A DNA stretch of 64,000 bases from assembly GCA_963929535.1 (NCBI GenBank), contig CAWVIZ010000014.1, forward strand, positions 62,001 to 126,000, written 5' to 3'. Within the stretch, counting starts at the first letter, position 1. The number at the start of each line of letters is the position of its first letter. This document shows positions 43,734-52,315 of the stretch, piece by piece. Origin of the DNA: Pullilachnospira sp963929535 (GTDB taxonomy: Bacteria > Bacillota > Clostridia > Lachnospirales > Lachnospiraceae). Position numbers and translations under genes: made by a program. Under the pieces are notes generated by a model, which was given only the letters and a program-made list of their open reading frames with translations, ran no database searches and was not told where the DNA came from.

Positions 43734-43961
43734 ATGGCTCAAACGAAGGTTAAATTTTCTGAGACAAGAGATGTGACTGATTTTGTACACGCGGCTGAGA
43801 AATGTGACTTTGATATTGATATCGGATATAACCATACAGTTGTAGATGCAAAATCCATTCTCGGTGTTCTCGGTCTCGGTTTGGAGAGAATGCTGACTGT
43901 ACAGTGTCATGGTGAGAATACAGAATTTGACAGAATGATCCAGAAGTATGCGATCGGCTGA
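43734..43961 (+). CDS. HPr-like protein lacking the phosphorylatable histidine (Crh-like)
   Basis: The 75-residue protein has the HPr fold signature AKSILGVLGLGL with Ser41 at the position of regulatory Ser46 of HPr. The usual active-site block (GIHARPA) is gone; the N-terminal segment reads KFSETRDVTDFVHAA. Without the His it cannot pass phosphate in the PTS, but it might still be phosphorylated by HPr kinase and act in catabolite control, as Crh does. That role is inferred. The SD (AAAGGG) is moderate. It stands alone and is followed by its own terminator. Confidence 0.8.
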   Translation: MAQTKVKFSETRDVTDFVHAAEKCDFDIDIGYNHTVVDAKSILGVLGLGLERMLTVQCHGENTEFDRMIQKYAIG

Positions 43962-44031
43962 ACGCATAGGAAGCCAAACTGAATAGCCGGAAAAGTCCCG
44001 GAAAACCGGGCGGGCAAAGAAGCTGACAAGG

Positions 44032-44069
44032 GCGTCAGAAACTCTGAAAAGGGGTTTCTGACGCTTTTT
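44032..44069 (+). terminator. Intrinsic terminator after the HPr-like gene
   Basis: GCGTCAGAAAC and GTTTCTGACGC form a perfect 11-bp stem with an 11-nt loop, followed by T5. Confidence 0.92.
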
Positions 44070-44084
44070 CGCATTAAAAAAGAA

Positions 44085-44225
44085 GGAAACCCCACAGGGG
44101 GATACCATAATGGCCATTCGGCCAAAAAGGAGGAAACCCCACAGGGGGATACCACAATGGCCATTCGGCCAAAAAGGAGGAAACCCCACAGGGGGATACC
44201 ACAATGGCCATTCGGCCAAAAAGGA
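44085..44225 (+). repeat. 47-bp repeat, three tandem copies before pyrG
   Basis: Copies begin at 44085, 44132 and 44179. Each contains GGAAACCCCACAGGGGG, ACCACAATGG (or CATAATGG) and the hairpin TGGCCATTCGGCCA followed by AAAAAGGAGG. The last copy's AAGGAGG is the ribosome site of pyrG. A fourth copy is at 45844. Confidence 0.92.
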
Positions 44226-44234
44226 GGAAATGTG

Positions 44235-45902
44235 ATGGCAGTAAAGTATGTTTTTGTGACAGGCGGAGTAGTTTCCGGGTTGGGAAAAGGGATCACCGCA
44301 GCATCGCTGGGGAGGCTTCTGAAAGCCAGAGGCTACCGGGTGACCATGCAGAAGTTCGATCCTTACATTAATATGGATCCGGGAACCATGAACCCTATTC
44401 AGCACGGAGAAGTGTTCGTCACCGATGACGGAACGGAGACAGACCTGGATCTGGGCCATTATGAGCGTTTCATTGACGAGAGCCTGGATCAGAATTCCAA
44501 TGTGACCACCGGCAAGATCTACTGGTCGGTGCTGCAGAAGGAACGGCGGGGAGATTACGGAGGAGGGACCGTTCAGGTGATCCCCCACATTACCAATGAG
44601 ATCAAAAGCAGGTTTTACCAGCCCCGCACCCCGGATGAGGAAAGGATCGCCATTATTGAAGTGGGAGGCACAGTGGGAGATATTGAGAGCCAACCGTTTC
44701 TGGAGGCCATCCGCCAGTTCCAGCATGAGGTGGGCCATGAAAACGCGGTACTGATCCATGTGACGCTGATCCCCTATCTGAAAGCTTCCGGGGAGCTGAA
44801 GACCAAGCCCACCCAGCAGAGCGTGAAGGAACTGCAGGCCATGGGACTGTGGCCGGATGTGCTGGTATGCCGCAGCGAATATCCCATCGACCAGGAACTG
44901 CGGGATAAGATCGCGCTGTTCTGCAATGTGCCGGAAAATCATGTGCTGCAGAACCTGGATGTGGATTATCTGTATGAAGCGCCGCTGGCCATGGAGAGGG
45001 AGCAGCTGGCGCAGGTAGTATGCGAAAGCCTTCATATTCCCTGCCCCCAGCCGGATCTGGAGGACTGGAAGGGGATGGTGGACGCTCTGAGAAATCCCGT
45101 CTGCCAGGTGGAGATCGCTCTGGTGGGGAAATACGTTCAGCTCCACGACGCGTATCTGAGTGTGGCGGAAGCGCTGAAGCACGGAGGGATCGCTTCCAGG
45201 GCCAGTGTGCAGATCCGCTGGGTGGATTCCGAGGAAGTTACGGAAGACACAGTGGGCACACTTCTCGGGGGTGTGGACGGAATTCTGGTTCCCGGAGGAT
45301 TTGGTACCCGGGGAACAGAGGGGAAGATCCAGGCGGTCCGCTATGCCAGAGAACACGGAATCCCATTTCTGGGGATCTGCCTGGGAATGCAGATGGCCAT
45401 TGTGGAATTTGCCAGGGATGTGCTGGGCTGGAGAGACGCCAACAGTGCGGAGCTGGATCCGTCCACCGCTCACCCGGTGGTGGCGCTGATGCCGGAGCAG
45501 AGCCAGGTGACGGATTTGGGAGGAACCCAGAGGCTGGGCGCCTATCCCTGTATCCTGAAGGAAGGAAGTCTGGCCTATGCCCTGTACGGAAAGAAAGAGA
45601 TCAGTGAGCGGCACCGCCACCGTTATGAGGTCAATAACGAGTACCGGGACGTTCTGGAAAAAGCGGGACTTTCCCTGTGCGGACAGTCTCCTGACGGAAG
45701 GATCGTGGAGATGCTGGAGCTGCCGGGACACCCCTTCTTTGTGGGGACCCAGGGACATCCGGAGCTGAAGTCCAGACCCAACCACGCCCACCCGCTGTTT
45801 GCCGGTCTGGTGGCCGCGGCGGTGAAATTCAGCAGGAAAAAGGAGGAAACCCCGCAGGGGGGTACCACTATGGCCATTCGGCCAAAGAAGGAGGAAATGT
45901 GA
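44235..45902 (+). CDS. pyrG: CTP synthase
   Basis: PyrG makes CTP from UTP using glutamine. The 555-residue product has the synthetase domain (YVFVTGGVVSGLGKGI, GGTVGDIESQPFLEA) and a class I glutaminase domain with the nucleophile in FLGICLGMQ and the His-x-Glu in GHPELKS. The frame is open upstream to 44157 through the 47-bp repeats, but MAVKYVF with AAGGAGG 8 bp before is the proper start. The C terminus is extended: after AAVKFSRK the last 20 or so residues (KEETPQGG, MAIRPKKEEM) are translated from a fourth copy of the repeat. The stop overlaps the gltB start. Confidence 0.95.
   Translation: MAVKYVFVTGGVVSGLGKGITAASLGRLLKARGYRVTMQKFDPYINMDPGTMNPIQHGEVFVTDDGTETDLDLGHYERFIDESLDQNSNVTTGKIYWSVLQKERRGDYGGGTVQVIPHITNEIKSRFYQPRTPDEERIAIIEVGGTVGDIESQPFLEAIRQFQHEVGHENAVLIHVTLIPYLKASGELKTKPTQQSVKELQAMGLWPDVLVCRSEYPIDQELRDKIALFCNVPENHVLQNLDVDYLYEAPLAMEREQLAQVVCESLHIPCPQPDLEDWKGMVDALRNPVCQVEIALVGKYVQLHDAYLSVAEALKHGGIASRASVQIRWVDSEEVTEDTVGTLLGGVDGILVPGGFGTRGTEGKIQAVRYAREHGIPFLGICLGMQMAIVEFARDVLGWRDANSAELDPSTAHPVVALMPEQSQVTDLGGTQRLGAYPCILKEGSLAYALYGKKEISERHRHRYEVNNEYRDVLEKAGLSLCGQSPDGRIVEMLELPGHPFFVGTQGHPELKSRPNHAHPLFAGLVAAAVKFSRKKEETPQGGTTMAIRPKKEEM
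45844..45890 (+). repeat. 47-bp repeat, single copy inside the pyrG 3' end
   Basis: GGAAACCCCGCAGGGGG, ACCACTATGG, TGGCCATTCGGCCA and AAGAAGGAGG repeat the unit found before pyrG. Here it is coding for the PyrG tail and also supplies the gltB ribosome site (AAGGAGGAAATGTG then ATG). Confidence 0.92.
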
Positions 45903-48900
45903 TGGAGCAGAACCGGGGTTTATACAGAGAACAGTTTGAGCATGACAACTGTGGGATCGGCGCAGTGGTGAACAGCCAGGGGCTGAAAAGCCATACTACT
46001 GTGGAAAATGCCCTGAAGATCGTGGAGAATCTGGAGCACCGGGCCGGAAAGGACGCCGAGGGCAAGACGGGAGACGGCGTGGGGATCCTGCTGCAGATTT
46101 CTCATAAGTTTTTCAGCAAAGTATGCAAAGAGCTGGGGATACCCATTGGAGACGAAAGAGAATACGGCATCGCACAGCTCTTCTTCCCCCAGGATGAGAT
46201 GAAGCGGAATCAGGCCAAGAAAATGTTCGAGATCATCGTGGAGAAGGAGGGGCTGGAGCTTCTGGGCTACCGGGAGGTCCCGGTGCGTCCTCAGGTGCTG
46301 GGACATAAGGCCAAGGACTGTATGCCCCACATTGTGCAGGCATTTATCAAAAAGCCGGAGCTTACCGAAAAAGGACTGGATTTTGACAGAAAGCTGTATA
46401 TTGCCCGGCGGGAGTTTGAACAGAGCAATGACAACACCTATGTGGTATCCATGTCCAGCAGGACCATCGTTTATAAAGGAATGTTCCTGGTGGGACAGCT
46501 GCGCACCTTCTTTGAGGATCTTCAGGACGAGGATTATCAGTCGGCTATTGCCATGGTGCACTCCCGGTTCAGCACCAACACCAATCCCAGCTGGGAGAGA
46601 GCCCATCCCAACCGTTTCATTGTCCACAACGGAGAGATCAACACGATCCGGGGAAACGCGGACAAGATGCTGGCCAGGGAGGAGACCATGGAATCCTCCC
46701 ATCTGGCTGGCTCCATGCACAAGGTCCTTCCGGTGGTGGATACCAGAGGATCGGATTCCGCCATGCTGGACAACACGCTGGAATTCCTGGTGATGAGCGG
46801 AATGGAGCTGCCTCTGGCAGTGATGATCACCATCCCTGAGCCCTGGTCCAACAACCAGACCATTTCCCAGGATGAGAGGGATTTTTATCAGTACTACGCC
46901 ACCATGATGGAACCCTGGGACGGGCCTGCCTCCATCGTATTTTCCGACGGAGATGTGATGGGAGCGGTTCTGGACCGGAACGGTCTGCGTCCCTCCCGGT
47001 ACTATGTGCTGAGAAACGGGGACGTGATCCTGGCTTCCGAGGTGGGAGTTCTGGAGGTTCCGGAAGAGGAGATCGTCCTGAAGGAACGGCTCCATCCCGG
47101 GAAAATGCTCCTGGTGGACACGAAGAAAGGAAAGATCTATCAGGATGAAGAGCTGAAATCCATGTATACTGCCCGTCAGCCCTACGGGGAATGGCTGGAC
47201 GGAAACCTGCTGGAGCTTCGTGATCTGAAGATCCCCAACATGCGGGTGGAGACCTACAGCGGCCAGCGTCTGCGCAGGATGCAGAAAGCTTTCGGCTATA
47301 CCTATGAGGAATATAAGAATTCCATCCGGACCATGGCGTTAAACGGCGGAGAGGCCACGGCAGCCATGGGTGTGGATACGCCTCTGGCGGTACTCTCCAA
47401 AAAGAACCGTCCCCTGTTCGACTACTTCAAGCAGCTGTTCGCCCAGGTGACCAATCCCCCCATTGACGCCATCCGGGAGGAGATCGTTACCAGCACCACC
47501 GTATATGTGGGAAGAAAGGGAAATCTTCTGGAGGAGAAGGCGGAAAACTGCCAGGTGATGAAGATCAACAATCCCATCCTCACCAATACGGATATGCTGA
47601 AGATCAAGGAAATGAAGGTAAAGGGCTTCCATGCCGCAGTGGTGCCCATCACCTATTACAAGAGCACCAATCTGGAGAGAGCCATTGACCGGCTGTTTGT
47701 GGAGGTGGATAAGGCGTATAAGGACGGAGCCAATATCCTGGTGCTTTCCGACCGGGGAGTGGATGAGAACCATATGCCCATCCCTTCCCTGCTGGCAGTA
47801 TCGGCTGTACACCAGCATCTGGTGCGCACCAAGAAGCAGACTTCCATGACGCTGCTTCTGGAATCCGGAGAGCCCCGGGAGGTCCATCATTTTGCCGCCC
47901 TGCTGGGCTACGGAGCCTGCGCGGTGAACCCGTATCTGGCTCTGGACACCATCCAGGAGCTGATCGATGAGAGACTGCTGGACAAGGATTATTACGCGGC
48001 GGTGGACGATTATACCAACGGCATTCTCCACGGCATCGTGAAGATCGCCTCCAAGATGGGGATTTCCACGATCCAGTCTTACCAGGGAGCGAAGATCTTT
48101 GAGGCCATCGGAATTTCCCCAAAGGTGATCGACAAGTATTTTTCCGGCACGGTAAGCCGGGTGGGAGGGATCACCATGGAGGATATCGGGGCCATGGTGG
48201 ATGAAAACCATACCAAGGCTTTCGATCCGCTGGGACTGGATCAGGATCTGACCCTGGACAGCCTGGGAAGACACAAGAGAAGGAGCCAGGGGGAGGAGCA
48301 CCGGTACGATCCCCAGACCATCCATCTGCTGCAGCAGTCCACCTGGACGGGAAGCTATGAAATGTTCAAGGAATATACCAGACTGGTGGACCGGGAGCAG
48401 AGCGGCTATCTCAGAAGCCTGATGGATTTTGACTATCCTGCCCAGGGGGTTCCCATCGACGAGGTGGAGAGCGTTGACGAGATCGTAAAGCGGTTCAAGA
48501 CGGGAGCCATGTCCTACGGCTCCATTTCCCAGGAGGCCCATGAGACGCTGGCCATCGCCATGAATCATCTCCATGGAAAATCCAACACCGGAGAGGGCGG
48601 AGAAAGTGAGGAGCGTCTGGATTCTGCGGGAAGTGAAAATGACCGCTGCTCCGCCATCAAGCAGGTGGCGTCCGCCAGATTCGGCGTCACCAGCCGCTAC
48701 CTGGTCAGCGCCCAGGAGATTCAGATCAAAATGGCCCAGGGAGCCAAGCCGGGAGAGGGCGGCCATCTGCCGGCCAGAAAGGTGTACCCCTGGATCGCCA
48801 GGACCAGGCATTCCACGCCCGGCGTCAGTCTGATCTCCCCGCCGCCTCATCACGATATTTATTCCATTGAGGATCTGGCGCAGCTGATCTATGACCTGAA

Positions 48901-50443
48901 AAATGCCAACAAATACGCCAGGATTTCCGTGAAGCTGGTTTCCGAGGCGGGAGTGGGGACCGTAGCCGCAGGAGTGGCCAAGGCAGGAGCCCAGGTGATC
49001 CTGATCTCCGGATATGACGGAGGTACGGGAGCGGCGCCGGAAAGTTCCATCCACAACGCGGGACTGCCCTGGGAGCTGGGACTGGCGGAAACCCATCAGA
49101 CCCTGCTTCGGAACGGGCTGAGAAGCCGGGTGCGCATTGAGACGGACGGCAAGCTGATGAGCGGCCGGGATGTGGCGGTTGCCGCTCTTCTGGGAGCCGA
49201 GGAATTCGGATTTGCCACAGCGCCTCTGGTGACCATGGGATGCGTGATGATGCGGGTGTGCAACCTGGATACCTGTCCGGTGGGAGTGGCTACCCAGAAC
49301 CCGGAACTTCGGAAGCGGTTTAAGGGAAAACCGGAGTATGTGGAGAATTTCATGCGGTTTATCGCCCAGGAACTGCGGGAATATATGGCGAAGCTGGGCG
49401 TGCGCACCATTGACCAGATGGTGGGAAGAAGCGACCTGCTGAAGGTGAAGGAACATCCGGAAAATCCCATGGCTGAAAAAATGGATCTGAGAGAAATTCT
49501 CGCAAATCCTTACGCCAATACGAAAGAGCCGGTGACCTTCCGGGCGGAAGACGTATACGACTTCCAGCTGGAGAAAACTCTGGACGAGAAGATCCTTCTG
49601 AAGAAACTTCATGGGGCCGTGGAAAAGGGAGAAAAAGCCTCCCTGAAGGTGAAGGTGAGCAATACGGACAGAACTGTGGGAACGCTTCTGGGCGCGGAGA
49701 TCACAAGGCTTCATAAGGACGGGCTGCCGGAGGATACCATCACGGTGGAATGTGCGGGAGCCGGAGGACAGAGCTTCGGCGCGTTCATCCCCCGGGGACT
49801 GACTCTCAGGCTGGAGGGAGATACCAACGACTATTTTGGTAAAGGGCTTTCCGGCGGAAAACTGGCGGTATATCCGCCCAGGAACCGGGGATATAAGGCT
49901 TACGAAAATATCATTGCCGGAAACGTGGCGCTGTACGGAGCCACCAGCGGAAAGGCGTTTATCTGCGGTGTGGCGGGAGAACGGTTCGCGGTCCGCAATT
50001 CCGGCGCCAGCGCCGTGGTGGAAGGTGTAGGGGAGCATGGCTGCGAGTATATGACAGGCGGCCGGGTCGTGGTCATGGGAAAGACCGGGAAGAACTTTGC
50101 CGCCGGCATGAGCGGCGGAATCGCTTATGTGCTGGATGAAGACAATCATCTGTACCGGAATCTGAACAAGGCCATGATCTCCATTGAGCCGGTGGAGAAT
50201 AAATATGATATCCAGGAGCTGAAGGATCTGATCCGGGAGCATGTGGAGGCTACCGGGTCAGAGCGGGGGCAGATGATCCTGGACGCGTTTGAAGATTACC
50301 TGCCCAGATTCAAAAAGATCATTCCCCACGATTACAAAAGAATGATCGCTCTGTCCTCCCGGCTGGAGGAAAAGGGCATGAGCAGCGAGCAGGCTCAGAT
50401 CGAGGCTTTCTACGAGAGCTTTGAGACAAAACAGGAGGTGTGA
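45902..50443 (+). CDS. gltB: Glutamate synthase large subunit
   Basis: GltB converts glutamine and 2-oxoglutarate to two glutamates. The 1513-residue protein has the glutaminase domain with Cys17 (DNCGIGAV) as nucleophile after a 16-residue propeptide, a central domain, and the FMN synthase domain (SGYDGGTGAAPES). The 3Fe-4S cysteines lie in CVMMRVCNLDTCPVGVA, and a C-terminal GXGXG beta helix completes it. Its ATG shares one base with the pyrG stop (TGATG), and gltD follows by 4 bp. So pyrG-gltB-gltD is probably one transcript, all glutamine-using enzymes. Confidence 0.96.
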   Translation: MEQNRGLYREQFEHDNCGIGAVVNSQGLKSHTTVENALKIVENLEHRAGKDAEGKTGDGVGILLQISHKFFSKVCKELGIPIGDEREYGIAQLFFPQDEMKRNQAKKMFEIIVEKEGLELLGYREVPVRPQVLGHKAKDCMPHIVQAFIKKPELTEKGLDFDRKLYIARREFEQSNDNTYVVSMSSRTIVYKGMFLVGQLRTFFEDLQDEDYQSAIAMVHSRFSTNTNPSWERAHPNRFIVHNGEINTIRGNADKMLAREETMESSHLAGSMHKVLPVVDTRGSDSAMLDNTLEFLVMSGMELPLAVMITIPEPWSNNQTISQDERDFYQYYATMMEPWDGPASIVFSDGDVMGAVLDRNGLRPSRYYVLRNGDVILASEVGVLEVPEEEIVLKERLHPGKMLLVDTKKGKIYQDEELKSMYTARQPYGEWLDGNLLELRDLKIPNMRVETYSGQRLRRMQKAFGYTYEEYKNSIRTMALNGGEATAAMGVDTPLAVLSKKNRPLFDYFKQLFAQVTNPPIDAIREEIVTSTTVYVGRKGNLLEEKAENCQVMKINNPILTNTDMLKIKEMKVKGFHAAVVPITYYKSTNLERAIDRLFVEVDKAYKDGANILVLSDRGVDENHMPIPSLLAVSAVHQHLVRTKKQTSMTLLLESGEPREVHHFAALLGYGACAVNPYLALDTIQELIDERLLDKDYYAAVDDYTNGILHGIVKIASKMGISTIQSYQGAKIFEAIGISPKVIDKYFSGTVSRVGGITMEDIGAMVDENHTKAFDPLGLDQDLTLDSLGRHKRRSQGEEHRYDPQTIHLLQQSTWTGSYEMFKEYTRLVDREQSGYLRSLMDFDYPAQGVPIDEVESVDEIVKRFKTGAMSYGSISQEAHETLAIAMNHLHGKSNTGEGGESEERLDSAGSENDRCSAIKQVASARFGVTSRYLVSAQEIQIKMAQGAKPGEGGHLPARKVYPWIARTRHSTPGVSLISPPPHHDIYSIEDLAQLIYDLKNANKYARISVKLVSEAGVGTVAAGVAKAGAQVILISGYDGGTGAAPESSIHNAGLPWELGLAETHQTLLRNGLRSRVRIETDGKLMSGRDVAVAALLGAEEFGFATAPLVTMGCVMMRVCNLDTCPVGVATQNPELRKRFKGKPEYVENFMRFIAQELREYMAKLGVRTIDQMVGRSDLLKVKEHPENPMAEKMDLREILANPYANTKEPVTFRAEDVYDFQLEKTLDEKILLKKLHGAVEKGEKASLKVKVSNTDRTVGTLLGAEITRLHKDGLPEDTITVECAGAGGQSFGAFIPRGLTLRLEGDTNDYFGKGLSGGKLAVYPPRNRGYKAYENIIAGNVALYGATSGKAFICGVAGERFAVRNSGASAVVEGVGEHGCEYMTGGRVVVMGKTGKNFAAGMSGGIAYVLDEDNHLYRNLNKAMISIEPVENKYDIQELKDLIREHVEATGSERGQMILDAFEDYLPRFKKIIPHDYKRMIALSSRLEEKGMSSEQAQIEAFYESFETKQEV

Positions 50444-50447
50444 AAGA

Positions 50448-51932
50448 ATGGGAAAGCCAACCGGATTTTTGGATTTTGAAAGAAAGAACGCGAAGGTGGA
50501 AGATCCGCTGACCAGGATCAGGCATTTCCATGAATTCCGGACACCTCTGCCGGACCGGGAGCAGCAGCTCCAGGGAGGCCGGTGCATGGAATGCGGAGTC
50601 CCCTTCTGCCAGAATGGAGAGATGCTGGCGGGGATGGCCTCCGGCTGTCCGCTGCACAATCTGGTGCCGGAGACCAACGATCTGGTATATCGGGGCAACT
50701 GGAAGGCAGCCTATGAACGGCTGACCAAGACGCATTGTTTTCCGGAGTTTACCAGCCGGGTGTGCCCCGCCCTGTGCGAAGCGGCCTGTACCTGTGGGCT
50801 GGACGGGGAGCCTGTGAGCACCAAGGAAAATGAGAGGGCGATTATCGAAAACGCTTTTTCCAAGGGATGGGTAAAGCCCCAGCCCCCCAGAGTGCGCACC
50901 GGAAAGAAGGTGGCTGTGATCGGGAGCGGACCTTCCGGACTGGCTGCGGCCATGCTCCTGAACCGGAGAGGCCATCAGGTGACGGTGTATGAGCGAAATG
51001 ACCGGGTGGGAGGACTTCTGCGCTATGGCATCCCCAATATGAAGCTGGAAAAGACAGTGCTGGACCGCAGGATCCGTCTGCTGGAGGAGGAAGGAGTCCG
51101 TTTCCTCACCAATGTGGATGTGGGAAAGGATGTGACCGTCGCAGAGCTGAAGAAGGAATATGACCGGATCGTGCTGGCCTGCGGAGCCTCCAACCCCAGA
51201 GATATCCAGGTGCCGGGACGGGACGCGGGAAATATTTTCTTTGCCGTGGATTTTCTGGGGGCAGTGACCAGAAGCCTGCTGGACTCGGAGCTGAAGGATG
51301 GAAAATTCCCGGCGGTAAAAGGGAAGCATGTGATCGTGATCGGCGGAGGAGATACGGGAAATGACTGTGTGGGAACAGCTGTGCGGCTGGGAGCAAAGTC
51401 AGTGACCCAGCTGGAGATGATGCCCCAGCCTCCGCTGGAGAGAACCGCTTCCAATCCCTGGCCTCAGTGGCCCAGGGTACTGAAGACCGATTACGGTCAG
51501 GAGGAAGCCGCCGCCGTATTCGGCAGCGATCCCAGGATTTACCAGACTACGGTGAAGGAATTCCTGAAAGATAAGAAGGGGAACGTCCAGAAGGCGGTGC
51601 TGGTGAAGCTGGAACCCAGAAAGGATGAAAAGACCGGACGGACCAACATGGTGCCGGTGGAGGGCAGCGAGTGGACCGTGGAGGCCCAGCTGGTGCTGAT
51701 CGCCGCGGGCTTTCTGGGAAGCCAGAAGTATGTCACAGACGCCTTCGGTCTGGAACTGGACGGAAGGACCAACGTAAAGACGGCCCCGGGTCGGTATGAA
51801 AGCAGCGTCCCCGGAATTTTCACCGCAGGCGATATGCACCGGGGGCAGTCCCTGGTGGTCTGGGCCATCCGGGAAGGCCGCGAAGCCGCCCGCGCCGTAG
51901 ATAAGTCTCTGATGGGCTACAGCAATATCTGA
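50448..51932 (+). CDS. gltD: Glutamate synthase small subunit
   Basis: GltD passes electrons from NAD(P)H to GltB. The 494-residue protein has N-terminal 4Fe-4S cysteines (GRCMECGVPFC, GCPLHN, CPALCEAACTCG), an FAD-binding GSGPSGLAAA, a second nucleotide site GGGDTGNDCVG, and the C-terminal GIFTAGDMHRGQSLVVWAI. ATG 50448 follows AGGAGGTGTGAAAGA. It starts 4 bp after gltB. Confidence 0.96.
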   Translation: MGKPTGFLDFERKNAKVEDPLTRIRHFHEFRTPLPDREQQLQGGRCMECGVPFCQNGEMLAGMASGCPLHNLVPETNDLVYRGNWKAAYERLTKTHCFPEFTSRVCPALCEAACTCGLDGEPVSTKENERAIIENAFSKGWVKPQPPRVRTGKKVAVIGSGPSGLAAAMLLNRRGHQVTVYERNDRVGGLLRYGIPNMKLEKTVLDRRIRLLEEEGVRFLTNVDVGKDVTVAELKKEYDRIVLACGASNPRDIQVPGRDAGNIFFAVDFLGAVTRSLLDSELKDGKFPAVKGKHVIVIGGGDTGNDCVGTAVRLGAKSVTQLEMMPQPPLERTASNPWPQWPRVLKTDYGQEEAAAVFGSDPRIYQTTVKEFLKDKKGNVQKAVLVKLEPRKDEKTGRTNMVPVEGSEWTVEAQLVLIAAGFLGSQKYVTDAFGLELDGRTNVKTAPGRYESSVPGIFTAGDMHRGQSLVVWAIREGREAARAVDKSLMGYSNI

Positions 51933-51939
51933 CGCCAGC

Positions 51940-52058
51940 TCACCCTTCCCGGGAGGGCGCTGTGTGCCAGTGGCACACGTTAAGCGCCGCCCGAAACGGA
52001 GTGAAGACCGCTGTGTGCCGGCATTTGTGACCGTGAAACCGTAAGGATGAACGGTTGC
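51940..52058 (+). mobile_element. MITE-like element, copy D (shortened)
   Basis: Begins CACCCTTCCCGGGAGGGCG, holds one module with the intact palindrome GTGTGCCAGTGGCACAC and a second partial one, then jumps to GCATTTGTGACCGTGAAACC and the end GGATGAACGGTTGCC. The middle hairpin found in copies B and E is deleted. It lies between gltD and the glnA promoter. Confidence 0.75.
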
Positions 52059-52081
52059 CGAATCTGAAAAAATCCCAAGCC

Positions 52082-52111
52082 TTGACAGAAAAAGGTCCCG
52101 CTTGCTATAAT
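52082..52111 (+). promoter_or_regulatory. sigma-A promoter for glnA
   Basis: TTGACA at 52082-52087 and TATAAT at 52106-52111 with an 18-bp spacer. The glnA start is about 200 bp downstream, leaving a long leader with a terminator. Confidence 0.82.
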
Positions 52112-52129
52112 ACGAAACAGAAAGGGAAC

Positions 52130-52176
52130 AAGGGTGTTCTTATTCGGGCAGGCGCTGGGATAAGTTCACCCTTTTT
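52130..52176 (+). terminator. Terminator/attenuator in the glnA leader
   Basis: AAGGGTG and CACCCTT, then CTTAT and ATAAG, pair across symmetric TT bulges around a 16-nt loop, followed by T5. It starts about 12 nt after the predicted transcription start and 185 bp before the glnA ATG. It could also end readthrough from gltBD. Given the ANTAR gene behind glnA, conditional termination is likely. Confidence 0.8.
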
Positions 52177-52315
52177 GCGTTGCAGAAGGCCTGTACGCCT
52201 GTTGCCAGGAGGAATGGGAAGGGCTGTGTCACAGACCCGGCGGCGCAGTCCCCGGAGAAATGTCCGGGAATCGCCGGCGTGTCTGCCGCTGTCCCGGAGA
52301 TAAAGGAGATTGCTT

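Noticed and set aside
44157..44234. N-terminal extension of PyrG through the 47-bp repeats
   Set aside because: CTP synthases begin at the YVFVTGG segment; the SD points to 44235.
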